A stretch of DNA of 64,000 nt, taken from positions 124,001-188,000 of the forward strand of contig NZ_JWIC01000001.1 of NCBI RefSeq assembly GCF_000814765.1. Reading direction: 5' to 3'. Of this stretch, positions 12,020 to 23,624 are shown in pieces (the stretch's first letter is position 1; the number at the start of each line of letters is the position of its first letter). Below the pieces are notes generated by a model, which was given only the letters and a program-made list of their open reading frames with translations, was not told the origin of the DNA and made no database searches. The DNA is from Pseudoalteromonas luteoviolacea (GTDB taxonomy: Bacteria > Pseudomonadota > Gammaproteobacteria > Enterobacterales > Alteromonadaceae). A program made the translations under genes and the position numbers.

Positions 12020-12829
12020 GTGAACAAGCCCTTTAATAAAATTAAACTCCATGGCTTTAACAACTTAACAAAGAGTTTAAGCTTTAGTATCTACGATATT
12101 TGCTACGCCAAAACTGAGCAACAGCGAAAAGAATATATCGAATATATTGACGAGCAGTATAGTGCTGAGCGTTTAACTGATATTCTTAAGGAAGTTGTCG
12201 ATATTATTGGTGCGAATGTCTTGAACATTGCTCGTCAAGATTACGACCCGCAGGGCGCCAGTGTGACTATCTTGGTCTCTGAAGAGCCAGTAGAGGGCAC
12301 CATGCCACACTCACAGGAAACGCCTGGGCCTTTACCTGACTCTGTGGTAGCACATTTAGATAAAAGCCATATTTGTGTGCATACTTATCCTGAGGCGCAC
12401 CCGCACGATGGGATCTGTACGTTTAGAGCTGATATTGAGGTGTCTACGTGTGGGATTATTTCTCCGCTTAAAGCACTGAACTTCCTCATTCATTCACTGG
12501 AGTCGGACGTGGTCACGATTGACTATCGTGTGCGTGGCTTTACTCGTGATGTAAATGGTGTAAAACACTATATTGATCACCCAATTCACTCAATTCAGAA
12601 CTTCATGACCGAAGATACAAAAGACGCTTACCAAATGGTGGATGTGAATGTGTATCAGGAAAACTTATTCCACACGAAGATGATGCTCAAAGAAACCGAT
12701 TTAAATACGTATTTATTCGGTATCACTACAGATGAGCTGACTGACGAGGAAGAGGAAGAGATCCGCAATAAATTAAATCGTGAAATCCAAGAGGTATTTT
12801 ACGGTCGCAATTTACCTGATCCAGAATAA
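12020..12829 (+). CDS. speD: S-adenosylmethionine decarboxylase proenzyme, E. coli type
   Basis: A 269-residue proenzyme for decarboxylated SAM, the aminopropyl donor for spermidine. It is the large gammaproteobacterial class. The self-cleavage site is LDKS at 113-116, followed by [12 protein letters not shown]: cleavage before Ser116 makes the pyruvoyl cofactor on the alpha chain. The conserved tract [22 protein letters not shown] contains the acid/base Cys. AAGGTGGG precedes the initiating codon. speE is not adjacent here. It shares a bidirectional terminator with the convergent TonB receptor gene. Confidence 0.96.
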   Translation: MNKPFNKIKLHGFNNLTKSLSFSIYDICYAKTEQQRKEYIEYIDEQYSAERLTDILKEVVDIIGANVLNIARQDYDPQGASVTILVSEEPVEGTMPHSQETPGPLPDSVVAHLDKSHICVHTYPEAHPHDGICTFRADIEVSTCGIISPLKALNFLIHSLESDVVTIDYRVRGFTRDVNGVKHYIDHPIHSIQNFMTEDTKDAYQMVDVNVYQENLFHTKMMLKETDLNTYLFGITTDELTDEEEEEIRNKLNREIQEVFYGRNLPDPE

Positions 12830-12843
12830 GATAACAGACAGTG

Positions 12844-12872
12844 AAAAAACGGCGCTTACAGCGCCGTTTTTT
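12844..12872. terminator. Bidirectional terminator speD / TonB receptor
   Basis: Perfect stem AAAAAACGGCGC / GCGCCGTTTTTT with a TTACA loop, between two convergent stop codons. The A-run and T-run let it work on both strands. Confidence 0.92.
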
Positions 12873-12873
12873 A

Positions 12874-14988
12874 TTAAAGCGTATAATTAAATGTTAAACC
12901 ATAAACGCGGGGTTCTCCATACTGCACATACGTGTCAGTGGCCCAACCATTTCTCGGGTCATTACCGAATTGGAAGCCACGTACGGGGACGTCTCTATCC
13001 GCTAAGTTTCTTCCCCACGCTGTTAGGCTCCAGTTATCACTGTAGTAGGAAACGCTGGCATTGATCAGATTTTGGTTCGGTGCTTGAGAATCATGACTAT
13101 CGGAGAAGAAGTAGTCATCTTTCCCTTCGAGCCCGAGCTGTGCACTGATGTTGTCCGTCACGTCATAGACAAAGGTAAAGGCATATTGATATTTAGGGGA
13201 CTGCGCTTGTTCGCGGCCATCAAAATCATCGCCATTGACGGTAATGAAATCTTCAATCTTGGTATCTAAATAACCCAGGCTGTATTGAAGTGAGAGCGCA
13301 TCAAGCAACTGGCTAGTACCTTCGATCTCGAGTCCATAATTTCTGCCTTTGCCCGCATTGCTGATGAAACCAGCAAATTGCACGCCCTCTAGCTGCCATT
13401 GTTTTAACTGCATGTCTTCTCTGTGCATATAAAATGCGCTGAGATTTAAAGTATGGCGTTTGTCTTCAGATTGGCCTTTAACACCAAATTCAAAGTTCCA
13501 CAGGTACTCTGGGTCGAACGTGAAGCCTGATTGTGGAATTGTGATGCCATCATCTTTGGCTTTAGCGAGGGCTTCACCGTTCACACCACCCACTTTGTAA
13601 CCGCGGTTTAAGCTGGTATAAATCATTGTTTGGGGTACAACTTGGTACTCAAGCGCAACTTTGCCGCCGACCATGGTATCGTCTGTATCCAAGTCGAATG
13701 CATTGCTATCCATGTAATCGCTTGAGTAAGATTCAATGCGAATACCTGTGATTAATCTGACATCGTTTTGTAGCTCTGTAACCTTGTGGGCAAATAGTGC
13801 GTGGTTTTGTGTTTCAAAGTTAGATTTAAACTGTGCAGGGAGATCACCATGTTTGCCTCTTTGGCGGTCCAAGTCGACATCATGTCTGCGACTCACTACG
13901 CCAATGACCCAAGATTTATCTTTGCCTTTCACTCTGACTTCTAAAGTGCCTCTTTCATGATCTCTAGCATATGCATCAAAGTATTGGCCATAATAAGCGA
14001 TATGATCTGGGTGTAGACCTGCTTCACAGAGTGTTGGCTGCGCGGTATCTGCACAGACCCAGTCTTCATCATAGCTATATACAGTATCTGCTTGCAGGCC
14101 ACTGGTGAGTATTTCAATGTCGACAGAAGATAAGCCTGTGTAGTCAGCTGTGAAAGAAAATGCATCGCTTTGCTGTGTATCTTGACCAGGCTGGCTTGCA
14201 ACGCTCTGACGTGTGTTGTCTAAGGTAAAGCCATCATAACCATTTTCAATATCAATGTGGTGATAGACAAAACCAAAGGTTAAATCCTCACTCGCGTTAT
14301 AGTTGAGCTTGAATCTCGCGATGCTTTCATCTAAATCTTGCGTGTCATCGTTTAAATACACATTATCGACAAAACCGTCGGATTGTTTTTGATAAATACT
14401 GGCACGTGCCGCAATCGTGTCAGTCAGACCTGCACCGACAGCAACACCTGCTTCGTGTGTACCGTAGTTGGCAGCACCCAACTTGAGGTTGAGGCTTGGC
14501 GTTTGAGTCGGCGAGTTGGAATGAATATCAATAATTCCGCCCATGGCGTCCGCCCCAAACTTGGTACCTTGTGGGCCGCGATAAATTGCTACCTGATCTG
14601 CATCAAATAACAATGCGCTGCCACCTAGGCCCGAATAATTAATATTGTCGATTAATACACCAACACTCGGGGTGATTGGGTCGACAAACTGTGAACGAAG
14701 GCCAACCCCACGAATTTGCACAAAGCGGCCTCGAGAGGCACCCGCAGTAAAGTTCACATTTGCGGCACTGTTTAGGATCTCATCTAGGTAGCTCGCACCA
14801 CGCGTTGAGATCTCTGTTTCACCAAAAACGGATGCACTGGCACTCAATGTTTGCAGAGATTCTTGCTGAAAATCGCCAGTCACCTCGATGGTTTCAATGC
14901 TATTTTTTTCTGTTGAGGCTGCGTCGTCAGCTGAGCTAGAAAATGCCACCATCAGACCCATTGTGAGTAAAGAGAGTTTTAATTTCAT
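12874..14988 (-). CDS. TonB-dependent outer-membrane receptor
   Basis: A 704-residue outer-membrane transporter. A signal peptide (1-20, AFSSSA before DDAAS) is followed by a TonB-box-like IETIEVTGD (31-39), the plug domain (about 45-165, with RFVQIRGVGLRSQF and VAIYRGPQGTKFGADAMGG) and a beta barrel to the end. The last strand reads GLTFNYTL and ends in Leu instead of the usual Phe or Trp. It imports a ligand using TonB-ExbB-ExbD energy. The ligand cannot be deduced: no siderophore, vitamin or sugar gene adjoins it, and no riboswitch or Fur-like site was seen upstream. Confidence 0.93.
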   Translation of the reverse strand: MKLKLSLLTMGLMVAFSSSADDAASTEKNSIETIEVTGDFQQESLQTLSASASVFGETEISTRGASYLDEILNSAANVNFTAGASRGRFVQIRGVGLRSQFVDPITPSVGVLIDNINYSGLGGSALLFDADQVAIYRGPQGTKFGADAMGGIIDIHSNSPTQTPSLNLKLGAANYGTHEAGVAVGAGLTDTIAARASIYQKQSDGFVDNVYLNDDTQDLDESIARFKLNYNASEDLTFGFVYHHIDIENGYDGFTLDNTRQSVASQPGQDTQQSDAFSFTADYTGLSSVDIEILTSGLQADTVYSYDEDWVCADTAQPTLCEAGLHPDHIAYYGQYFDAYARDHERGTLEVRVKGKDKSWVIGVVSRRHDVDLDRQRGKHGDLPAQFKSNFETQNHALFAHKVTELQNDVRLITGIRIESYSSDYMDSNAFDLDTDDTMVGGKVALEYQVVPQTMIYTSLNRGYKVGGVNGEALAKAKDDGITIPQSGFTFDPEYLWNFEFGVKGQSEDKRHTLNLSAFYMHREDMQLKQWQLEGVQFAGFISNAGKGRNYGLEIEGTSQLLDALSLQYSLGYLDTKIEDFITVNGDDFDGREQAQSPKYQYAFTFVYDVTDNISAQLGLEGKDDYFFSDSHDSQAPNQNLINASVSYYSDNWSLTAWGRNLADRDVPVRGFQFGNDPRNGWATDTYVQYGEPRVYGLTFNYTL

Positions 14989-15092
14989 TCGTTTATATAT
15001 GTCCCGTGTTATTTGCGCACTAGTTTAGCAAAAGCCCGACCAGATCACTGAAAATTTGTGATATAAACTTTTGCAATCTAATTTGAGGACGA

Positions 15093-15485
15093 ATGATGAC
15101 GTTTAAAGTTGACTTTAAAGTAAGAGATTATGAATGCGATCTCCAAGGGATCGTAAATAACAGTGTCTATTTTAATTATCTAGAACATGCCCGACATGAG
15201 TTTTTGGCACATAAAAATATTGATTTTGCTGCATTAGCTGAGCAAAAAGTAAACTTAGTCGTTATTCGTTCGGAAATGAATTACAAAGACTCACTGCGTC
15301 CTGGTGATGAATTTTATGTTGAAGTCGAAGTGGAGAAGGTCAGTAAGCTAAAATTTGCATTTCATCAAAAAGTATTAAGAAGCCAAGATAACAAACTGAT
15401 GTTGGACGCGATTGTTACTGGCACATCGGTCAATGAGCGTGGTCGACCGTTCCTACCTGAGGAAATTGAACAACTATTTTCGTAA
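15093..15485 (+). CDS. Hot-dog fold acyl-CoA thioesterase (4HBT family)
   Basis: A 130-residue single hot-dog domain. The motif DLQGIVNNSVYFNYLEHARHEFL (residues 15-37) matches the YbgC/FadM-type thioesterase signature, where an Asp near D-x-x-G-I-V-N-N polarises water at the thioester. Substrate is probably an acyl-CoA, chain length unknown. It is divergent from the TonB receptor gene. Two tandem ATG codons at 15093 and 15096 follow GAGGACGA. No tol-pal genes accompany it, so I do not name it ybgC. Confidence 0.85.
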   Translation: MMTFKVDFKVRDYECDLQGIVNNSVYFNYLEHARHEFLAHKNIDFAALAEQKVNLVVIRSEMNYKDSLRPGDEFYVEVEVEKVSKLKFAFHQKVLRSQDNKLMLDAIVTGTSVNERGRPFLPEEIEQLFS

Positions 15486-15582
15486 TTTTTAGCAAGATAG
15501 GCAATTTATTACATATTTTTACTGCCTATTATGGTGAGCCAAGCGTTATAATTAGCGCTAATTATCAAACGATTGGTTTACC

Positions 15583-15990
15583 ATGAAATATTCCTTTTTA
15601 TTATGCTTATTGAGTGTGGTGTTGATGGGATGCTCAAGTACAGGGACGGTAAACACAGATGCACTCAAATATTCAAGTTGGCAGTTTGTATCAGAAGATA
15701 TAAGTGCTGAAACTCAGCCTATTCAGTTCGAATTTTTAGATGCTTTTCGAGTGAACGGTTTTGCCGGTTGCAATCGCTTTTTTGGTCAGGGCGAAATCAG
15801 GGAAGGACAATTGTTCGTGTCGAATATTGGCATGACGAGAAAACTCTGTGATGAAGTGACGAACAAACATGAAGAGGCATTTCTCAACTTATTGCAAGTG
15901 GGAGCGCCATTGCAATATAGCGAAAATGAATTAATCCTCAGTGGGGACGTCAAGTGGCGTTTTAAATCGGTGAAAGGTCACTTTGACTAA
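15583..15990 (+). CDS. META domain lipoprotein (HslJ-like)
   Basis: A 135-residue lipoprotein. The lipobox LMGC puts the lipidated Cys at residue 17 after a hydrophobic signal. The mature part has the META pattern: WQFVSE, FRVNGFAGCNRFFGQGEI, then MTRKLCDEVTNKHEEAFLNLL. HslJ-type META proteins are envelope proteins linked to heat shock and novobiocin tolerance in E. coli, with no known enzymatic role. It lies just upstream of, but is unrelated to, the TPP riboswitch. Confidence 0.84.
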   Translation: MKYSFLLCLLSVVLMGCSSTGTVNTDALKYSSWQFVSEDISAETQPIQFEFLDAFRVNGFAGCNRFFGQGEIREGQLFVSNIGMTRKLCDEVTNKHEEAFLNLLQVGAPLQYSENELILSGDVKWRFKSVKGHFD

Positions 15991-16026
15991 TGGGGTGACA
16001 TTCAGTAGACTTTGTCTCAATTCGTT

Positions 16027-16115
16027 ACTTGTCGGAGTGCCCTAGCGGGCTGAGATCGCTGTATTGCGGGATCCGTGGACCTGATCAGGTTAATGCCTGC
16101 GTAGGGAACAAGCTG
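16027..16115 (+). promoter_or_regulatory. TPP riboswitch (THI element)
   Basis: The conserved thi-box core is clear: CGGAGTGCC, then CGGGCTGAGAT, and downstream GGACCTGATCAGGTTAATGCCTGCGTAGGGAACAAG split over the P4-P5 arms. The closing P1 stem pairs CTTGT (16028-16032) with ACAAG (16108-16112). It senses thiamine pyrophosphate and shuts down the thiC-thiF operon. About 190 bases separate it from thiC. I see no textbook terminator in that platform; a CTTTAA/TTAAAG pairing at 16115-16153 may be part of the switch, so whether it acts on transcription or translation is open. Confidence 0.97.
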
Positions 16116-16285
16116 CTTTAATGGTTGTACCAAAGTGTGTATGGATGTTAAAGCTGCCAAGTTTGTTAGCGTCGTGCTAGTAAATTTATCCACCAATTTC
16201 ACTTTGCTTTCTGCGTATTATTACGCCGTAATGTTCAGTGAGCCCTATCTCTTCCAGTTTTTGGAATTCTGACAAGACACCTTAA

Positions 16286-18256
<1,971 letters not shown>

Positions 18257-18263
18257 CTTTATA

Positions 18264-18288
18264 GCGCTGCAGTTTAGTGCTGCAGCGC
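18264..18288 (+). other. Hairpin between thiC and thiO
   Basis: Perfect GCGCTGCAG / CTGCAGCGC stem with a seven-base loop and no T-run, eight bases after thiC. It may set the relative abundance of thiC mRNA against the rest of the operon. Confidence 0.55.
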
Positions 18289-18306
18289 ACAACAACTGGA
18301 ATCCTC

Positions 18307-19329
18307 ATGACAGAGTACGGAGCAAAACCATCCGTTGCTATCGTTGGGTTTGGCTTAGTTGGCAGGGTCGCAGCATTGGCGTTGATGGACCGTTATCAGC
18401 TCACCATTTTTGAAAAAGATCCGCAAGATGCGCAAACGGGTGCCGGCACTTTGGCCGCCGCTATGTTAGCGCCTTTGGCCGAATCAGTGATTTGTGACCG
18501 AATACTCGCTGAGCAAGGCTTGAAAAGCATTGCTTTGTGGCCAAGTTTACTTAAAAAGCTAGACACACCGATATTTTTTCAGCAGCAAGGTAGTTTAATC
18601 GTCGCGCACCAACAAGATAGAGGCGATCTACAGAGCTTCGAACAGCGTTTAAAACCTTTGGGTGAACATCAAGCAACACGGGTGAGTCAACGTGAAATTG
18701 CTACGTTAGAACCGGAGCTTGGCGGCAAATTTAACCAAGGGCTGTTTTTACCCTGTGAAGGGCAATTAGATAATTCCGCTTTTTTTACAAGCAGCTATGA
18801 GACGCTGTGCTGTCGTGGTGTCGATTTTCAATTTACTCAAGCAGCCACCATCGAAGCAGGTAAAGTCAATGGTCAAGCATTCGACTGGATCATTGATTGC
18901 CGAGGAGTGGGGGCTAAGCAAGATAAGCCAGGGCTTCGCGGTGTGCGTGGCGAGGTGGCACGTATATTTGCACCAGAGGTCAATTTACAGCGTCCAGTGC
19001 GCTTAATGCATCCGCGTTATCCTATTTATATTGCGCCTAAACCAAACCATCAATATGTGATTGGTGCAACTGAGATAGAGTCTCAAGATGCCAATGACAT
19101 TACCGTACGCTCTACACTGGAGTTATTATCAGCGGCCTACACGGTACATAGCGGTTTTGCAGAGGGGAGAGTGATGTCCTTGAATGCTGGCTTGCGGCCT
19201 GCGTTTGTCGATAATCACCCGCATATCGAAGTTCAAAATAATGTCATCTCAATTAATGGTTTATATCGACATGGGTATTTACTTGCGCCAGTTGTTGTAC
19301 AACAAGCACTTTCAAAGGGGCTACTATGA
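18307..19329 (+). CDS. thiO: Glycine oxidase ThiO
   Basis: A 340-residue FAD-dependent D-amino-acid-oxidase-fold protein. The Rossmann motif VAIVGFGLVGRVAALAL lies at the N-terminus, followed by the acidic end of the second strand (LTIFEKD). GLRGVRGEVAR and the final FAD tract INGLYRHGYLLAPVV are typical of ThiO. It oxidises glycine to dehydroglycine for thiazole synthesis, the role ThiH plays in E. coli. Start is ATG 18307 with CTGGAAT upstream; the upstream GTG at 18277 sits in the hairpin. Its stop overlaps thiS by four bases (ATGA). Confidence 0.92.
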   Translation: MTEYGAKPSVAIVGFGLVGRVAALALMDRYQLTIFEKDPQDAQTGAGTLAAAMLAPLAESVICDRILAEQGLKSIALWPSLLKKLDTPIFFQQQGSLIVAHQQDRGDLQSFEQRLKPLGEHQATRVSQREIATLEPELGGKFNQGLFLPCEGQLDNSAFFTSSYETLCCRGVDFQFTQAATIEAGKVNGQAFDWIIDCRGVGAKQDKPGLRGVRGEVARIFAPEVNLQRPVRLMHPRYPIYIAPKPNHQYVIGATEIESQDANDITVRSTLELLSAAYTVHSGFAEGRVMSLNAGLRPAFVDNHPHIEVQNNVISINGLYRHGYLLAPVVVQQALSKGLL

Positions 19330-19523
19330 ATCTAACTTATAATGGCGAGGCTATCCGTATTGAAAGCGCACAGTCTTTGCAGCAAATCATCGTCAGCAAA
19401 GGGGCGAAGCCGCCCTTTGCAGTGGCACTCAATGGGCAGTTTGTACCTTCAGCTAAGCTTTCTGACACCATGCCTAATCAGGGTGACAGCATTGAGGTGC
19501 TCTCACCAATTCAAGGGGGTTAG
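19326..19523 (+). CDS. thiS: Sulfur carrier protein ThiS
   Basis: A 65-residue ubiquitin-like sulfur carrier ending in the diagnostic Gly-Gly (SPIQGG). ThiF adenylates the C-terminal glycine, which is then converted to a thiocarboxylate that donates sulfur to ThiG. Sits between thiO (4-base overlap) and thiG (start codon directly after the stop), indicating tight translational coupling. Confidence 0.96.
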   Translation: MNLTYNGEAIRIESAQSLQQIIVSKGAKPPFAVALNGQFVPSAKLSDTMPNQGDSIEVLSPIQGG

Positions 19524-20321
19524 ATGATTAATCCACATTCTGAACAGCTTAATATTTATGGTGAATATTTTAATAGCCGATTATTGATTGGTTCTGCGCT
19601 TTACCCTTCGCCGCAAATTATGCAGCAAGCGATACAAAGCTCGGGGGCGGATATCGTGACTGTGTCTCTGCGCAGACAAAACTCGGTTTCAGCAGGTGAA
19701 GACTTTTGGCAGTTGATAAAAGAAACTGGACTGAAAGTGCTGCCTAATACGGCGGGCTGCCACAGTGTGCAAGAAGTCGTTACTCTAGCGCAAATGTGCC
19801 GAGAAGTCTTTGATACCGATTGGATAAAACTGGAGCTGATCGGTGATGAATACAATTTACAGCCAGACCCTTTTGGTTTGCTTGAAGCGACAGATATCTT
19901 GTTGAAAGAGGGCTTTAAAGTATTACCATATTGCACTGATGATTTAGTGTTATGTCAGCGATTAGCGGATCTTGGCTGTGAAGTGCTCATGCCATGGGGT
20001 GCTCCCATTGGAACTGGGAAAGGGCTCATAAATACGTATAACTTGAAGACCATTCGTGAACGTTTACCTGAGCAAACCTTGATTGTGGATGCCGGTCTTG
20101 GATTACCTTCTCATGCTTGCCAAGCTCTCGAATTAGGTTACGATGCCGTGTTATTAAACAGTGCTGTTGCAGGTGCCGGCGATCCGGTCAAGATGGCGGC
20201 GGCATTTTCTCATGCTGTGGAAGCGGGTCGTATGGGCTATGTTGCACAAGCAATGCCTGAAAAAGAGGTTGCAGCGCCTTCAACGCCCACTATGGGCATG
20301 CCTTTTTGGCATCAAAATTAA
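19524..20321 (+). CDS. thiG: Thiazole synthase ThiG
   Basis: A 265-residue TIM-barrel enzyme that joins 1-deoxy-D-xylulose 5-phosphate, dehydroglycine and ThiS-thiocarboxylate into the thiazole phosphate. Conserved tracts are [51 protein letters not shown] (with a lysine placed as the imine-forming residue), [13 protein letters not shown] and [19 protein letters not shown]. Length fits the family. Starts directly after the thiS stop codon. thiDE follows after 17 bases. Confidence 0.97.
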   Translation: MINPHSEQLNIYGEYFNSRLLIGSALYPSPQIMQQAIQSSGADIVTVSLRRQNSVSAGEDFWQLIKETGLKVLPNTAGCHSVQEVVTLAQMCREVFDTDWIKLELIGDEYNLQPDPFGLLEATDILLKEGFKVLPYCTDDLVLCQRLADLGCEVLMPWGAPIGTGKGLINTYNLKTIRERLPEQTLIVDAGLGLPSHACQALELGYDAVLLNSAVAGAGDPVKMAAAFSHAVEAGRMGYVAQAMPEKEVAAPSTPTMGMPFWHQN

Positions 20322-20338
20322 GAAAATTAGGAGTCCAA

Positions 20339-21859
20339 GTGTCAAAAGTTGTATGGAGTATTGCTGGTTCTGATTCCGGTGGTGGTGCAGGTGTGCAAGC
20401 AGATTTAAAAGCGATGCACAGCTTTGGCGTACATGGCTGTACAGCTATTACGGCATTGACCGCACAAAACAGTCTAGGTGTAGAGTCTTTAAATGCGGTA
20501 TCAACAGAGGTTATAGAAGCGCAGTTATTGGCGCTTGAGTCGGATATGCCGGCTGCGGTGATAAAAATTGGTATGTTGGCCAATGTACAACAAATTCAAT
20601 TGATTGCTGAGCATTTGACGCGTTACAAGGCGCGTTGGGACACGCCGCCTGTGATTGTGTACGACCCCGTGGCAATTGCGACCAGTGGTGACTCGCTCAC
20701 AGAAGAAGATACTGTTGATGCTCTAAAAACTCACTTACTGCCTTTAGTGGATGTGATCACGCCAAATACCCATGAAACGCAATTATTGACGGGCGTCTAT
20801 TTAATAGGACCTGATGCGGTGCGAGAGGCGGCACAAACGCTGTTGTCATTTGGGGTAAAGTCTGTGGTGATTAAGGGCGGCCATTGGGATTACCCTAAAG
20901 GCTACTGCATTGATTACTGTTGGCATCAAGAGGAAGAATATTGGCTGGGCAATGAGTCTGTCAATACACCGCATACACACGGTACAGGATGTAGCTTGTC
21001 CTCGGTTATTGCGGCCTGTTTGGCAAAAGGTTATCCACTTAAAGATGCTTTTATTTTGGGTAAAGCGTATATCAACGCTGGGCTTAAAGCGGCTAAGCGT
21101 TATGGTGAGGGGATTGGGCCCGTTGCCCATACTCATTTCCCTGAGTCTATTGCGGATTATCCTCAGGTGATTGAACCTGGTAGCTGGCTGGGCGATGAGC
21201 TTGAATTTTTGGTACCTGATGAGTACAACTACGCCGCTGGGTTTGCACCCATTGAAGGCGAGTTAGGCCTGTACGCGGTGGTGGATACCGTTGATTGGGT
21301 TGAACTTTGCTTAAAGAATGAGGTTAAAACAGTCCAGTTACGGATAAAAAATGCTGATTCTCCGACCCTTGAGCAGGATATTGCCAAAGCGATTGAGCTT
21401 GGCAACACCTATGGCGGTCGCGTGTTTATCAACGATCACTGGGCGCTTGCGATAAAACATGGTGCGTACGGTGTGCATTTAGGCCAAGAAGACTTAAATA
21501 TCGCGGATTTAAATGCCATTAAACAAGCTGGTTTAAGGTTAGGTTTATCAACACATGGCTTCTATGAAATGCTACGTGCACATAACTATCGCCCAAGCTA
21601 TTTGGCCTTTGGCGCTATTTACCCAACAACCACAAAAGATATGACAGGTCAGATCCAAGGCTTGGAAAAACTACGTCACTTTGTGCCTCTCATGCGCTCC
21701 GAATATCCGACAGTTGCCATTGGCGGTATTGATTTGGCCCGCTCCAGTGAAGTTGCCGAGACGGGCGTTGCTAGTGTTGCTGTGGTTCGTGCTATTACCG
21801 AAGCACAGTCACCTGAGCAAGCGATTATCAACCTTAAACAGGCCATAGGCGAGCAATGA
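20339..21859 (+). CDS. thiDE: Fused HMP-phosphate kinase / thiamine-phosphate synthase (ThiD-ThiE)
   Basis: A 506-residue bifunctional protein. The N-terminal half (to about 265) is ThiD: VVWSIAGSDSGGGAGVQADLKAMHSFG, GCTAITALTAQNS and the ribokinase-like anion-hole tract HTHGTGCSLSS. The C-terminal half (about 290-506) is ThiE: VQLRIKN, FINDHWALA, GVHLGQEDL, STHGFYE, FGAIYPTTTKDM and VAIGGI. It phosphorylates HMP-P and then couples HMP-PP to thiazole phosphate. Start is GTG 20339 with AGGAG five bases upstream; an in-frame TTG at 20306 overlaps thiG and lacks a binding site. thiF overlaps its stop by four bases. Confidence 0.94.
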   Translation: MSKVVWSIAGSDSGGGAGVQADLKAMHSFGVHGCTAITALTAQNSLGVESLNAVSTEVIEAQLLALESDMPAAVIKIGMLANVQQIQLIAEHLTRYKARWDTPPVIVYDPVAIATSGDSLTEEDTVDALKTHLLPLVDVITPNTHETQLLTGVYLIGPDAVREAAQTLLSFGVKSVVIKGGHWDYPKGYCIDYCWHQEEEYWLGNESVNTPHTHGTGCSLSSVIAACLAKGYPLKDAFILGKAYINAGLKAAKRYGEGIGPVAHTHFPESIADYPQVIEPGSWLGDELEFLVPDEYNYAAGFAPIEGELGLYAVVDTVDWVELCLKNEVKTVQLRIKNADSPTLEQDIAKAIELGNTYGGRVFINDHWALAIKHGAYGVHLGQEDLNIADLNAIKQAGLRLGLSTHGFYEMLRAHNYRPSYLAFGAIYPTTTKDMTGQIQGLEKLRHFVPLMRSEYPTVAIGGIDLARSSEVAETGVASVAVVRAITEAQSPEQAIINLKQAIGEQ

Positions 21860-22608
21860 GCGGAGAATTAACCGATAGAGAGCGGCTGAGATATAGCCGC
21901 CATATCTTGTTAGACAAAGTGTCGGAAACGGGTCAAAAACAACTCAAATCGGCGCATGTAGCAGTCATTGGCTGTGGAGGACTCGGTAGTCCAGTGTTAT
22001 TTTATTTGGCGGCCAGCGGCATTGGTACCTTGTCATTCTATGATGATGATCAGGTAGAGTTGTCGAATCTTCAGCGTCAGATATTGTATAAGGTTAATCA
22101 TTTAGGGCAGGACAAAAGTCTTGCTGCTAAAAAAGTGTTGGCCAGTTTGAACAATGATATTCAACTTAATCCGCATAATCTTCGCCTCTCTAAAGACAAC
22201 ATTGAAGCGCAATTAAAAGAGGTTGATTGGGTGGTGGATTGTAGTGACAACTTCACCACACGTTATTTACTCAATCAATATTGCTTTGATAATGGGAAAG
22301 TGTTGATCTCGGGCGCAGCGCAAGCTACCAGTGGGCAATTTGGCTTTTTCGATTACCGTGAACAAAGTGCGTGTTATGCATGTTTATTTCCCGAAGCTGA
22401 GCAGGGCAGTGAAGGGCTTAACTGTCAAAATGCAGGGGTGATGAGCCCGTTACTTGGCATGGTTGGTTCAATGCAAGCACAAGCAGTGTGTAATGCGATA
22501 TTAGGTTTGCAAAAAAGAGAGAGCTTTTTTGTGAGTATTGACGCGTTAACGCTGATGCAAAGGCGGTTTACTTTAGCGAAAGATCCCACTTGTAAGGTGT
22601 GTAATTAA
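21856..22608 (+). CDS. thiF: ThiS adenylyltransferase ThiF
   Basis: A 250-residue E1-like enzyme that adenylates the C-terminus of ThiS. The nucleotide-binding motif GCGGLGSP is at 39-46, LSNLQRQILY follows, and CYAC plus the C-terminal CKVC provide the structural zinc site. SDNFTTRYLLNQYC is the conserved crossover tract. The gene overlaps thiDE by four bases and closes the operon before a strong bidirectional terminator. MoeB is the main alternative by sequence; operon context decides for ThiF. Confidence 0.93.
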   Translation: MSGELTDRERLRYSRHILLDKVSETGQKQLKSAHVAVIGCGGLGSPVLFYLAASGIGTLSFYDDDQVELSNLQRQILYKVNHLGQDKSLAAKKVLASLNNDIQLNPHNLRLSKDNIEAQLKEVDWVVDCSDNFTTRYLLNQYCFDNGKVLISGAAQATSGQFGFFDYREQSACYACLFPEAEQGSEGLNCQNAGVMSPLLGMVGSMQAQAVCNAILGLQKRESFFVSIDALTLMQRRFTLAKDPTCKVCN

Positions 22609-22640
22609 ACTCATTTGTGCAAAGTGTAGGTGAAGATAAT

Positions 22641-22665
22641 AAAAAGGCCCAGAGCGGGCCTTTTT
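22641..22665. terminator. Bidirectional terminator thiF / psd
   Basis: Perfect stem AAAAAGGCCC / GGGCCTTTTT with an AGAGC loop between two convergent genes. Confidence 0.92.
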
Positions 22666-22670
22666 AGTTG

Positions 22671-23537
22671 TTATTGATTGATGGTGGCAAACGGCGTGCC
22701 CATTCGTGTTACTGTTTCTGGCTGTTGATCTGCCAGGAATTCCGCAGTGTCTGCACCCCATGATAAAATGACGGTTGAGCCCAATTTAAAGCGGCCCATT
22801 TCATCGCCTTTTTTCAATTTAATGGCTTGCGGTCCTTCCGTTGGGTAATCCCAACTAAATACATCTTTGCCAGCCGGTGGCGTGACGGTACCTGCCCACA
22901 CTGTCTCAATGCTCGCTACGATGGTGGCACCCACTAACACCATTGACAATGGGCCAATGTCGGTATCAAAAATGGCAACTACTCGCTCGTTGCGAGCAAA
23001 TAAGTTGGGGACATTTTGTGCCGTTAGAGGGTTAACAGAAAATAGGTCACCGGGCACATAGATCATCTTTTTTAATACGCCATCTACTGGCATATGAATG
23101 CGGTGATAATCTTTTGGTGCCAAATAAATCGTCGCGAACTTACCACCTAGGAAAGGCGCAACATCTTGCTCGTTACCACCTAATAGTGTTTGCAAGCTGT
23201 AATCATGGCCTTTTGCTTGAATGATCTGACCATCGACGACATCGCCAAGTTGACTGATTGCACCGTCAACAGGATGGGCAATGATATGCTCTTCAGTGGC
23301 TAACGGACGAATACCTGGCTTCAGCGGGCGAGTAAAAAACTCATTAAACGTCTTATAATGCGCAGGATCTTCGTGCAATGCTTCGGTCATATCAATTTTA
23401 TATTGCTTGATGAATAGCTTGATTAACTGAGTTGTCAGTGCGCCAGCTTGGGCTGCAGCGAGTTTACCCACTAAACGTGATACTGCATGTTTAGGAAGCG
23501 CATATTGCAGAGCAATTTTAATTTTATCCAAATTCAC
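22671..23537 (-). CDS. psd: Phosphatidylserine decarboxylase proenzyme
   Basis: A 288-residue membrane-associated proenzyme that makes phosphatidylethanolamine. The self-cleavage motif LGST is at 252-255; cleavage between Gly253 and Ser254 forms the pyruvoyl group of the small alpha chain. Asp91 (HPVDGAI) and His148 ([10 protein letters not shown]) fit the Asp-His-Ser catalytic set of E. coli Psd. Length is normal. rsgA lies upstream on the same strand, as in many gammaproteobacteria, so the two may be one transcript. Confidence 0.97.
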   Translation of the reverse strand: MNLDKIKIALQYALPKHAVSRLVGKLAAAQAGALTTQLIKLFIKQYKIDMTEALHEDPAHYKTFNEFFTRPLKPGIRPLATEEHIIAHPVDGAISQLGDVVDGQIIQAKGHDYSLQTLLGGNEQDVAPFLGGKFATIYLAPKDYHRIHMPVDGVLKKMIYVPGDLFSVNPLTAQNVPNLFARNERVVAIFDTDIGPLSMVLVGATIVASIETVWAGTVTPPAGKDVFSWDYPTEGPQAIKLKKGDEMGRFKLGSTVILSWGADTAEFLADQQPETVTRMGTPFATINQ

Positions 23538-23624
23538 ATTATTTTCCTGAAGTCTCTGCCAAGTGCACCGTCGCTGCCATTGGCGTTATTTACATAAATT
23601 ATCTAAAACCGGTAACGGATAATA

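Noticed and set aside
16017..16202. 61-codon minus-strand frame before thiC
   Set aside because: It lies across the TPP riboswitch, so the DNA is already explained as regulatory RNA; no start signal.
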